DNA from: Ophiobolus disseminans
Lineage: Eukaryota; Ascomycota; Dothideomycetes; Pleosporales; Phaeosphaeriaceae
DNA length: 64,000 bases
Assembly: GCA_010093685.1 (NCBI GenBank)
Contig: MU006216.1
Coordinates: forward strand, 323,065-387,064
Direction of reading: 5' to 3'
Shown here: positions 33,829-45,397 of the stretch, piece by piece
Position numbering within the stretch: the stretch's first letter is position 1
How the letters are laid out: each line of letters begins with the position of its first letter
Notes under the pieces: generated by a model
Told to the model about the DNA's origin: nothing
What the model saw: the letters and a program-made list of their open reading frames with translations, nothing else
Database searches by the model: none
Made by a program: the position numbers and the translations under genes

Positions 33829-36496
33829 ATGCCACAACCACTGCCCAGCAAGGAGCAGACGCTCTTCAGGTCCCTGGTCAAGTACTACGAGGGCAAGCAG
33901 TACAAAAAGGGTGTGTTCAACACATGCAATGGCGCCTGCGAGCATATCTGACCCCACCAGGCCTCAAAGCAGCCGACCAGATCCTGCGAAAACACGCCAA
34001 CCATGGCGACACGCAGGCGATGAAGGCCCTCATCTTGAACTCCCTGGGCCAGGGCGACGAGGCCTTCACCCTCTGCAAGCTCGCCCTCAAGAACGACATG
34101 AAGTCGCACATCACCTGGCACGTCTACGGCCTGCTCTGGCGGTCGGTCAAGAACTACGAGGAAGCCATCAAGGCCTACAAGTGTGCGCTGCGGATAGAAC
34201 CCAGCTCGAACAACATCCTCCGCGACCTCGCCCTCCTGCAGTGCCAGATCCGCGACTACGAGGGCTATATCGAGAGCCGGCGCAAGATGATGCAGGAACG
34301 CCCGTCGATCCGCCAGAACTGGACCGCGCTGGCGGTGGCATTCCATCTGGCCGGCAACTACACAGAAGCCGAGAACATCCTCAAGACGTACGAGGAGACG
34401 CTGAAGCAGACGCCGCCCAAGTCGGACCTCGAGCACTCGGAAGCGACGCTCTACAAGAACACCATAATCGCCGAATCTGGGGACACGGAGCGCGCGCTGA
34501 AGCATCTGGACCAGGTTGTGAGGAACAGCCTGGACCGCACGTCTGCCCTCGAGCTGCGGGCCCAGTATCTGCTGAAGCTTGGACGCAGCGAGGAGGCCGA
34601 GAAGGCGTACCGGACGCTGTTGGACAGAAACAACGAGTACCGGGCATACTACGACGGGCTGGAGCAGGCGCTCGGCCTGAGCCGCACTGAAGACGCAGAC
34701 ATTGAGAAGCTGAAGGACCTGTACGAGTCATATGCGAAGAAGAGCGAGCGGAACGATGCGCCGAGACGGATACCGCTGGAGTTCCTGAAAGGCGACGACT
34801 TCAAGACCGCGGTGGACCAGTACTTGCGACGCATGCTGAACAAGGGTGTACCTTCGACGTTCCCGAACATCAAGTCGCTGTACCGCGACGCCGCAAAGAA
34901 AGCCGTCATCGAGGAGCTCGTGCTTGGATATGCTGCAGACAAAAAGACGAACGGTTCCGCAGAGGGCGAGACCAACGGCGACACATCGAGCCGCTTCGAG
35001 GAGTCCGTGCTGTACTTCCTAGCCCAGCACTACAACTTTGTACGAAGCCGCGATCTGAACAAAGCTACCGAGTACATCGACCGCCTCATCGAGCGCGAGC
35101 CCAAGTCCGTAGACTACCACCAGACGAAGGCCCGGATATACAAGCATGCTGGTGATGTCCAGAAGGCGGCAGACATGATCGAACATGCTCGCCAGCTGGA
35201 CGAGCGGGATCGTTATATCAACACCAAGTGCGCCAAGTACCAGCTACGGAACAACGAGAACGAGAAGGCATTGGCCACGATGAGCAAGTTTACGCGCAAT
35301 GAGACTGTGGGTGGACCGCTCGGCGACCTGCACGACATGCAATGCATGTGGTACCTGCTCGAGGACGGCGAGGCATATCTGCGACAGCAGGATTTTGGGC
35401 ATGCGCTCAAGCGCTTCACCTCCATCGCTGACATTTTCGACGTCTGGCACGAGGATCAGTTCGACTTCCACGGCTTCTCATTACGGAAAGGGCAAATTCG
35501 CGCATACATCGACATGGTGAGATGGGAGGACCAGCTTCGCAGTCATCCGTTCTTCACACGGGCAGCGATACAGGCAATCGAGATCTACCTGAGACTCGCA
35601 GACGACCCAAGGATGTCGAACCCTGGACAATATGATTTGGCCAAGCTGGATCCTGCAGAGCGCAAGAAGGCGGAGAAGAAAGCCAAGAAAGACAAGGAGA
35701 AGGCGGAGAAGGCTGAAGCGGAGAAGAAAGCGGCCGCGGCGGCGAAGGCCACCGCCAAGGCTGATGACGGAGAGACTAAAAAGGAAGACACAGACCCGAC
35801 TGGCGAGAAGCTGCTGCAGACCAAGGAGCCTCTGGAAGCCGCGCTACGGTTCTTACGGCCCATGCTCGAACTGAGTCCACAGAATGTGGAGGCTCAGAAC
35901 GTGGGCTTTGAGGTCTATCTGCGGAGAAGTACGTACTCACTCCGAACAACGACTTACTCAAGCGTGTGCTGACTGTCGATCTTTAGAGAAGTACCTTCTT
36001 GCACTGAAATGCCTACAAGCAGCACGAGAAGTTGATCCCGAAGACCCTACATTGCATGAGCAAAGCGTGCGCTTCCGTCAGACTCGTAAGCCAGCCGTAT
36101 GCTTTCACTAAAACATCATCGTGCTTACCAGTTGTAGTCTCCAAGCTCTCAGAACCTCTCCCGTCACAGATCTCACAAGTGATTAAAGAGACATTCACGA
36201 CACCCGCAGCGGATGCCGACCTCAAAGCCTACAACGACTCCTTTCTCCAGAAACACTCCAAGAGTGCATCACACTTGCAAGCCGCATATAACGTCCGACA
36301 CCTCCTCGACAACGGTTCGAAATCGCAGAATGAGCAAGACTTGAGCAAGACGCTAGACCTGCCCGAGACCACCATCCAGCAAGCATTAGCCGGATTCGGT
36401 TTGTTGCAGGAGTGGAAGAGCGAACAAAAAATCAAGGACGACTACAGGGCGAAAGCTGCCGGCCGGTGGAGCGGAGCCAACGTGTTCCAAAAGTAA
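33829..36496 (+). CDS. NAT1: N-terminal acetyltransferase A auxiliary subunit (Naa15/Nat1), 835 aa
   Basis: Naa15 is the ribosome-anchoring scaffold of NatA; it wraps the catalytic Naa10 subunit and directs co-translational acetylation of Ser, Ala, Thr and similar N-termini. Exons are 33829..33910, 33961..35928, 35987..36085 and 36138..36496, with introns of 50-58 bp. The start MPQPLPSKEQTLFRSLVKYYEGKQYKKGLKAADQI-type segment is the family hallmark. TPR helices run through most of the protein (for example GDTQAMKALILNSLG and the WHVYGLLWRSVKNYEEAIKAY region). A Lys/Ala/Glu-rich segment at about 586-640 is the usual basic ribosome-binding insertion. The length fits the family. No targeting signal is seen. 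Confidence 0.96.
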
Positions 36497-37121
36497 GCCA
36501 CTGTACAGAAGCAAGAGCAGTGCCATTGTTTCAGCATCCGTTGCAGCTGCATATATACATATATCTTTTCAGGTCTCACATAGTGTATGCGTCATGATCT
36601 GGGATTGGGTAAATAGCATAGCGGAACGTAAAGGCATCTGGCGGCGCGGTGGTTGGCCCATACAAAAAGCTCAAATAGAAACTTTTCGAACTAGCCTGGG
36701 TGTTTGGAGGGCGTTGTGATGACTTGGAGTGGCTTGATTGTGTATGTATGCCCTCACTTTACGTGCTTTGTTGATGTGTAACATGTAGCGGCGGTGTGGC
36801 TACCTGCAGCAGACATGATGGGCCACTCGAACTTCTGCCTATCACACTACTGCCTACGTATAAGTCGTCTTCCCATTCTGGTCACTGGAGTCGTCACTGT
36901 GCACGGTGCTTTTGTGTAACCTTCGCCTTCACCACAAGACGGAAAGCGCGATCCAAGCTCACCTCCTACTACGAAAACCCGTCATCACCCTCACCACACC
37001 AACCAACACAACAACGCGCTTCTAATAAGCATTCGCACATATATCGACCACTATCGATTGATTCAATTCGCGTACGGATACCTGAACAGAAACGCGCGAC
37101 CCCAAAGCGCGACTGACTACC
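36497..37121. other. Intergenic region upstream of the broken helicase gene
   Basis: 625 bp containing the NAA15 3' flank and the presumed promoter of the ZNFX1-like pseudogene. No other feature is recognised. Confidence 0.5.
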
Positions 37122-40100
37122 ATGGCGGATCGTGGTCGCGGCCGCGGTCAACGAGCCTATCGAGGCCAGCGAGGTAGGGGCGGCGGAGCAGGCGGTGCAA
37201 CATCGAATGGGCAAGTCTGTCTTGACTTTCGTAACACTGGTACCTGCAAGCGAAGCAACTGTCGCTTCTCGCACGATACCACCGAGTACCGACCAGCACA
37301 GCGTGCACCCAAGCCAGCTAAAGTGAAAGAAACCTTAGAGCAGCGCCATGCCAAACAATCGTATGAGGCCTGGGAAGTACATCTAGGTTCTGATCCCAAC
37401 GATGCGCATGTCATGCAGCGACTATGGGAGCGTGCTCTAAGAATTCTCAACGGCGGGGACCGAGACTGCAGACAGGAACTTCCAAAGGACTTGGACACCG
37501 ATGACGAGAAGCACAAAGGCCGTCAACACATTGCTGCGCTCATGAGCAAGCGAGTACACAATGGTGACCCTGATCGGTTCATTGGAGACTGTCAGCAGTT
37601 CCTTCTCACTATGACCTATTCGTCCATTCTCGATAGCCTGCCGGTAACTACTCACGTCAACTCGCTCTACAAGTTCATGAGCGGGGACAACGGCACAAGA
37701 GCTATACTGTTCTTCCAGCATCTCTGCGAGACATTAGTCGCTGTACACAAGCATGATCATGCATCGACGACCCCGGATATTACGGAGTCCACACTCCTCG
37801 CAATGTCGACTACTCTCCGTGAGCTGTTGAAGCGGGATTCACAATCACAATCTAATGCCGATCTCAAGGCGTTGTTGGAAGCGCTGGAGGCAGCTGTGCA
37901 TGTCTTTGCCCCGAAGGAGTCCACACAGACCTCTGTTCTTGTTCTCAACAATGTGCGGATTATACGCGATATGGTTACACGGAGGAGTGGCTTGCTTCTC
38001 AAGGATACAGCGACCACGAATGGTACGGCTTTGAAGCTCATGAGAACATCTACTACACCTTTCAGTCAGAGCATTCCCAGCGACCGCCACGACAACGATA
38101 AGGTCGATATATCTGAGATTGTCATCTTCCCAACCCGAGACGAGATCATGAGCAATGCGAAGGAGTTTTTGCCATTCACGGATCCGGATCAACCTCACTT
38201 CCTCGGCGACTCGGTCCAACGTCATATAGACACGCATTTCCGACTGTTTCGCCACGACATCTTTAGAAAGCTCAAGAAAGCACTGGCAGGTTTCATGCAC
38301 ACTTTGGCCCGCAACAAAAATGCAATCAACAGCCCGGGTCACCGACTGGGCGACTTGCGAACACATCGCTACGAGGGTGCACACATTACCCAAGTCGCGT
38401 TTTAGCAAGCACTAGAAGCACAAGTCACGTTTCAGCTCCCTTCAGAGATCCGCAGGAATTTGCCCATGGAGCAGCAAAGGTGGTGGGATGAATCTCGACG
38501 GTTTGAGGACGGCGCCCTAGTGTCTTTCATCTGGATCCAAGGTAGTACAGTTCAGCATATCTTCCTGACAGTCTTGACCGACAATGGCAACTCACGGACC
38601 GAGAACACCCCAAAACACGACAGACAGCATACCGCCATCTCCATGAGATTGACCACCCAAAATAAGACGACTCTGGAGCTATTGCTGAAAGCGAACGTAA
38701 GCCAAGCCCGGGGTATTCTGCTCGAGTATCCCAAGATCATGCCGGCAACGTTTGTTCCCATCCTGGAGAATTTGCAAAGCATGCAGCGCGAGGGCATCAT
38801 GCCTTTCCATCAGTGGATCGTACCAAAACGCCATGATGGACCATCAAGCGCCAAAGTCTATCATGACGTCCAGCTCCCCTTGTATGCACGACATGCTGAT
38901 CTCTCTTTTCCTTTGAAGAAAATCACTCAGGATCCAGAGGACAGCCTTTCCATTGGGTCAGCATCTTCGTGTGACGATGATGAACTTCTGAAACAGGTGG
39001 AATCGAAGACTTATCTAGATCGTGGTCAATATCGCGCCCTAATAGCTGCTTTGACACGCGAATTTGCCTTCATTCAAGGTCCACCAGGGACGGGCAAGAG
39101 CTTTATCGGCTTGCAACTGATGAGAGTTCTTCTAGACGTGAGATGAAAAGCTAAGTTTGGCCCAGTGCTGGTCGTGTAAGTAACCCCGTTCTACTAAGCC
39201 ATGAACCACGCTAATGTCGCAGCTGCTTCACCAATCACGCATTGGACCAATTTCTGGAGCATCTGATCGACGTTGGTGTGAAAAAGGTAGTGCGCGTTGG
39301 TGGACAGAGCAAGTCAGAGGCACTCGAGAGCCGTAACCTTCGAGACCTCAAGATGGCAGAAACTAGCACCAAAGCAGAGAAGAACATGGTTAGAAATGCT
39401 CACACTGAGTCGGACGACCATAAGAGCAAAGCCAATGGAGTACTGCAGGAGCTGTTCCTCTTGCACAAAGGAACTGGTTGGCTGAACCTCAAGTCCCACA
39501 TCCAAATGAGGTATCCAGATGTATACTCGCAATTCAATGACTCCAGTCGCAGTGGTCTCCAAAAGGTTGGACGTCATCCTTTCGATGTATGGAGTACAGC
39601 AGGTTCGATGAGTCATACCACTCCACAGCCGGTGCAATATTCGCAACCGACAAAGTCCATCGCCAAAATTGTTTGCGAAGCAACCCTGAATGTCAACTCG
39701 TTGAGTCATCAAGAGAGATGCTCTCTCATTACTCATTGGGTGGAGGAAGCATCTAAAGCGAAAATCATAGAGCTGTCCGAGATTGGAACGGATGCAAGAG
39801 ACACCCAGATCATGTTGGACAACGTCCGTGCCGAACCTAGTCGTCGGGTTCTACGAGGAGCTCATGTTATTGGACTCACAACCTCAGGCTTGGCAGGTCG
39901 AATATCCCTCCTCAAACACGTCGGCTGCAAGATTCTTATCTGTGAAGAGGCTGGAGAGATCTTGGAGCCGCATATGATTTCAGCACTACTACCAACAATA
40001 GAGCATTGCATCCAGATCGGAGATCACGAACAGCTTCGGCCTACCGTGTCGAACTTTGAGGATCTTTCATTGGAGAGTGAGGAAGGGAAATTGCACCAGC

Positions 40101-43066
40101 TCGATAAAAGTCAGTTTGAGCGTTTATCAGTGGGTGAAGCGGGCAGACCTCGGGTTCCAGTTGCTCAACTCAATGTTCAGCGGAGAATGCGGCCGGAGAT
40201 ATCGACGTTCGTTAGGGAGACCATCTACGACCAGCTCATCGATCACAAGTCCACCACCAATCTGCCAAATGTCGTTGGGATGCGACAAAACGTCTTTTGG
40301 TTAAATCACGACCATCCGGAAGATTCTATACAGACGGAAAACAAGTCCAAGACGAACGCATGGGAAGTGCAAATGGTTCACGCATTGATGCGCCATATCG
40401 TACGCCAAGGGACTTACAAAAGCAGCGATATTGCAGTCCTCACTCCGTACACTGGCCAACTTCAAAAGATGCGAGCGGTTATGCGCGACGACTTTGAGAT
40501 TGTTCTTAACGACCGAGACCGAGAAGCGCTTGAGGATAGCGAATTTGCACTCAACGACCACCAGCGATCTTCTGCTACCCTTGAACATGGCAGGCCACTC
40601 GAGACGAAACAGCTTTCTGACTTTCTTAGGGTAGCCACCGTCAACAACTTCCAGGGTGAGGAAGCTAAAGTCGTCATCGTGTCCTTGGTACGCAGCAACA
40701 ACCAGCAGAATGTCGGGTTTCTCAAGACATCGAACCGAATCAACGTCCTCCTTAGTCGAGCAAAGCATGGAATGTACCTTATCGGAAATGCCGACACATG
40801 CTCTACCGTCAACATGTGGAGAACGGTACTCGACTTGTTACGCGCAAAAGGATCAGTCGGTCCGTCTTTGGGTTTACACACCCTGACAAGATCATGAAAG
40901 TCCTTAACCCGGCCGATTTTGCTGATCACAGCCCCGAGGGAGGCTGTACGGAAGCATGCGCGAATCATCTTGACTGCGGTCACAGTTGTCAAGAGTGGTG
41001 TCACTCAGAAGCCATGCACAACGCGATGGAGTACAAGCAGAGTTGTCAGCGCCATCACCAACCTTGCAATCACCCTTGTCAGAAGGGAAGCTGCAGCGAG
41101 CCTTGCGGTAAATGTATGATGAAAGTCGACAACGTCAAGCTGCCCTGCAGTCATGTTCACAACGGCATCATCTGCCACATGACTCAAGATCTCGCCAGCA
41201 TCACGTGTGATGTTCTTGTGTCGAAGCAGGTTCCCGGTTGTAAGCACAATGTGACTGTCAAGTGCGCAGAGGACATCACGAGGCATGGCTTCAGATGCAC
41301 ACAGATGTGCCTTAGGAGGATGGAAGATTGCACTCACGCCTGCGGTCGAGTTTGTCATGTCGGGACTGATTGTGGTCTCTGCGAGAACTCCTGTGAGGTG
41401 AGTATTCTGTTTCTCAATGAAAGTTTCCAGCTAAAAACCTTTTAGGCATATTGCAAGCACACCAAGTGTCCGCACAAGTGTCATGAGCCCTGCGAACCCT
41501 GTATTCGAACCTGCGGGTGGTCTTGCGAGCACCAGGGTGCTTGCACGATGCCCTGCTCCGCTCCGTGCAATAGGCTACCATGCGATGAGCGATGCTCGAA
41601 AGTTCTTCCCTGTGGCCATCAATGCCCTAGTGTTTGTGGCGAGGATTGCCCTGCCGACTGCTACCAGCAATGCACTTCGAAGTTAGCCGAAAATACTGAC
41701 ACGACAGAAATTCGAAAGTCAGAGCAGCTCACCGCGGTACGAGGTGCTGAACACGGTGAATCAATTGCGTTGACAAAACTGTACTCCGATAGCAATCTGA
41801 ACGAGTCGCCTATCGTAATTCTCGGTTGTGGTCACGTCTTCACCATCGAAATCTTGGACCCCGCTTTCAACCTGCAAGACGTTTATGAGCAAGGTCCGCA
41901 GATTAATAAGTTTACTGCCTTGCTCGAAGATGTGCAACTTGCGAGAGATGTGCCACACTGTCCAGACTGCAAGCTTCCTATCCGCCTATACCATATTCAA
42001 CGGTACAATCGAGCCATGAACAAGGCTGTTCTTGACATTACGGTGAAAGAGATCGTCTCTAGTGGCCAGCGGGAGCTGCAAGGTTTTGGAGGCAAATTCA
42101 ATGTGCTGAGGATGGACATGGAGAGGACTCGCCAGTCTTTCGTCCCGGACTACGACATTCCCGACGGTCACTCGCAAGCTGCAAAGTCTGCTCTTGAGCC
42201 TGCCAATAACCATATGGACAAGTTCTTGGAGATGCGCTACGGCAATATACTTCAAATGGAGCAGTGGGTCGAAGCACTTCAGCACAAGACAGCCATGCAG
42301 AGCCAACCATTGAACAAACTCTATCAAGCCATTCTGGGGGTCGTCGCGAAGAATAGTCCCGTCGACAACGCGCTCGCAAACGTGGATCTCAACTCATCAG
42401 ACACTAAAGAATAGAGCGGGTGTGATCAGCGGATCAAGAGTGGCGGCTTGTTGCTGCGTATCAAGGTGCAAAGCCTTGTACTAGAAGATAAATTCGGAAT
42501 TGCTTGGTCCGTGAAAGACAATTACCCGGTGAACACTCCATCGCCAAAGATCTTAGGCCTATCTCTCGTCACGCAAGCCCAACTTTTCTTCAGCGACTGC
42601 ACAAACTTGATCGACAGTTGCAACGAGCACAGCTTGAACAAAACTGCTGTCGAAGCAATTCTCTACTACGCACGCATCGTCCGCCTTAGCAGCGGAGGAG
42701 CGCATGAGAACGCGAAGGACCTTCTCGAGTCCGCCATGAAACTCTGCCAACAGCCCTTCAAGGGCGCAGCGACGCTCGCAAAGGCTGTGAGCTTGTCATT
42801 ACGGTTGTGCTCAAGCCCACAAGACGAAGTACCGAAGGACGACCTTGACGCCATCAAAAGCGCCATGGTCATCGCGAGTGCGCCTGGAGATTTCGCTACG
42901 CAGTGGTACAGATGTATCAACGGTCATCCGGTAAGTTCATTAATGATTGATTTTCGATATAGATAACTAATTACATCAGTTCGCTATCAATGAGCGCGAC
43001 ACGCCTAAAAGAGGAGTTCGGTGTCCAGAGTGCGGTGAGGCTGTCGGCCCGCGGGGACGAAAATAG
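37122..43066 (+). pseudogene. ZNFX1/Hrr1-like SF1 helicase with NFX1 zinc fingers, disrupted
   Basis: This is a large superfamily 1 RNA helicase gene related to ZNFX1 and S. pombe Hrr1. Rebuilt exons are 37122..39175, 39223..41397, 41446..42930 and 42980..43066 (introns 47-49 bp). Features in order: an RGG-rich start and CCCH finger (VCLDFRN...CRFSH), Walker A QGPPGTGKS, the CFTNHALDQFL motif, DEAD-box-like CEEAGEI, QRRMRPEI, NNFQGEEAKVV, NVLLSRAKHG, then Cys/His NFX1-type repeats and a C-terminal RCPECG motif. Lesions are TAG at 38403-38405, TGA at 39144-39146, a one-base loss within about 40860-40885 (frame change), and TAG at 42412-42414. Frames either side of each stop continue in register. 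The sum of exons plus one base is 1934 codons. The last TAG could be hidden by a weak intron; the others cannot. Confidence 0.87.
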
Positions 43067-44079
43067 AGGGCTGGAATCATGTGCGTTGGTGACATAGTGC
43101 GAGGGTGGTGAGAAATGTGTTATAAGGCGTCGCATGGGCAATGGCGACGCGTATGTGGAGCGAGATCTGGGAGCGATACAGTGTGGATTGGAGTTGAGGC
43201 GGAGGCTGTCGAGCCTACCGGTCTACACCGCACAGTAGCTCGAAAAATATGACGCACAATTTGCACTGCATTTTCATCGCAATATCTATGTCGTTCGTGA
43301 TGGGTGAGGCTGATTTATCTGGTACCAATGCGATGGAAGGGTAAGATGAGAGTATATCAATCTTTGGACGCAGAAAAGACTTCCAGGCGCGTGATTCTTT
43401 CGTTTTGCAAGTTGCAATCAGCCCTGAAAGACTGCGATGTCCGCCAAACGACGCAGAGATGCTGAGGTGGCGAACAACAACAAAAATAGCAGTCTAGCAT
43501 AAGAAAGTTGCTTTTGTGAGAATCAGACGAACAGATATGATCTGTGTGGGCCAAAAGAGCGCAGCACCAGGGCATTTGGGTGATTGGGGCTATAGATCTG
43601 ATCCTGTTTTCCTCCTCCTAGTCGTCTTCATTATCGCCGTTAGCTTTTGGAGCGACGCAGCCCATTTAGTAAGAAGATGAACCCAGAGAGTTATCAAACA
43701 CCTTTGAGCATCGCGGCATACACCATTCTGCTATACGACGAGCATGTGTTGACTTGGTGGGGGTCTAAAACTCTGGAAATCCAAGCTCCATCGTTAACGC
43801 CCTTGTACTGCTATCTAGAGTTTCTTAACTTCCGAGCTCCTAAGGAGCCGTGTAACCTTCAAGTTTACTTATATCTAGGGACCGAACTCGTAGAGATGCT
43901 AACATATACATAGTCCGTGAAGAGAAAGTTGAAGCTTCTTCGTGATCAGCTAGCGTCCTGTCTGATCTATAAATCCATGTGCGACATCAAACACAGATTG
44001 GATGTGCGAAAAAAATTGGAATCTGAGATCGTTCCAGGACAAGATTTACGCCTCATTAGCCATTAACCCGATCGTTTGC
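43067..44079. other. Interval between broken helicase and rhodopsin-domain gene
   Basis: About 1 kb between convergent genes. It holds an 88-codon plus-strand frame at 43647-43913 with no recognised domain. Otherwise nothing. Confidence 0.5.
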
Positions 44080-45397
44080 TCATTCTACCTGCACACTCTT
44101 TGTGACCGTAATACCCGACTTCGACAATCTTTCACGACGTGGTAGAATGCTTTCTTCGCTGCTCTTGGCCCGATCGACAGTCCACTTATCAACGTGCTCC
44201 CTTGGGTGTGAACTGACTGTGACGTCCCCTTTCGGTCCGTGTTCCACCAAGACGAAGCCATCCTCATCAACAGGGCGGGCCTTCCTCTGATATCCCTCCG
44301 AGCTTCTGTACCCGGACGATTTTATTTGTTGTCCAGTCAAGCCACGTGCGGTGTCTCGGCACCAGCTAAAGAGTGGTTTGAGAGCCGGCAGCGACGCGGC
44401 GATTATACCCATGTCGAGCTCGATGAAGTTCCAGATAGAGTACGTGTCGTATATGTATGGCTCGGGGATGGTGAATTGGCTGGAGGAAAGCTGCCTAATT
44501 ATCCCAGCCACAGCAGCAAATATACCAAGAGAAAGAACAGCGACGAGGGAGAGCCGCGTGCGAAGCGGCATCTGAAGTTTCCAGATCAGTGGTATGGGTG
44601 CGAGGGCGAGGAAGAAGTCGGTACTAATGTTGACAACTGCAGCGACATAAGTAATAGACAAAAGTGTGGGTGGTTGTGAATGGAGAGTGACGACGTACTT
44701 CCGTTGAATAATCCAATTTTGTCGAAAGTGTCGCCAGTAAAGCATTTAGCGGTACCACGCCCAAAAGGCGGCGGTCGCAACTCCATATCCCATGCAGCTG
44801 CCACTGGATTGCACTGGAAGAGCTAGTGGCTATCAGTCAGCGCCTCGCATTTCTTTCGTTCGTCGCCGGAATAACATACCAATGTTCCCAGGCTTGCCAG
44901 CACAAATGGAATGAGGAAGCAAATGATACCCCAAAGACACCACATCTGCGCCTTTCTCGTCACGAGACGCAACAAGAAGAGGCATACAGAGATCTTGACC
45001 AGCACAATTCCGACACTGACGGTTGTCATGTGTACCAGGCGAAACTTGAGGAGCTGTTTGTACCGGTTTTTGTCCGACGTTATGACAGCCACGTGCTTTC
45101 CGACGCCTAGGTGGACCTCAGTCACGTATGCTACGAAGCATACCGTGGCGAACACCTAATGGTAAGGTATGAGTGGACTTTCTTAGCAATGCCAGGAACG
45201 GGCACACCTACCAAGCAACCAACCATGGTCCAGTCATCCCAGCGGAATGATTTGACTATCAGGGCTCGGACGTAGCATCTTCCTAGAACAACCAGAGCCG
45301 CAACTGCGTATATTGGGGCGACCTGTGCAAGGAGCATCGGCCCGTTACTGTATGCGATGAACTCTGGGGTCATATCCGGGGGAGGTGGTCCGGACAT
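44080..45397 (-). CDS. Fungal rhodopsin-domain integral membrane protein, 380 aa
   Basis: This is a seven-helix membrane protein of the fungal rhodopsin-domain family (SAT20/PTH11-like without a CFEM domain). Exons are complement(45212..45397), complement(44880..45155), complement(44699..44822) and complement(44080..44636), with introns of 56-62 bp. Helices are visible around APIYAVAALVVLG, VFATVCFVAYV, TTVSVGIVLVKISVCLFLL, WGIICFLIPFVLASLGTL, VNISTDFFLALAPIPLIW, TRLSLVAVLSLGIFAAVAGIIR and IELDMGIIAASLPALKPLFSW. Diagnostic segments are FRWDDWTM, LFQCNPVAAAWD and the YDTYSIWNFIELDMGIIAASLPALKPL block. The C-terminal 80 or so residues are polar and cytosolic. The start at 45397 gives the usual short extracellular N-terminus. 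The function of the family is largely unknown; some members act in surface sensing. Confidence 0.93.

Noticed and set aside
38395..38420. Programmed stop readthrough at TAG-CAA in the helicase gene
   Set aside because: The context TAG CAA GCA does not match the known TAG-CAR-YYA type, and further stops and a frameshift downstream would still block the product.
38376..38434. Intron that would remove the TAG at 38403
   Set aside because: The candidate of 59 bp shifts the reading frame, the TAG-ending alternatives are too short or also shift frame, and the flanking residues read continuously as coding.
39138..39222. Intron with donor GTGAGA that would skip the TGA at 39144
   Set aside because: It would delete the conserved GPVLVVC segment and put the next exon out of frame; the GTAAGT donor at 39176 fits both frame and family.
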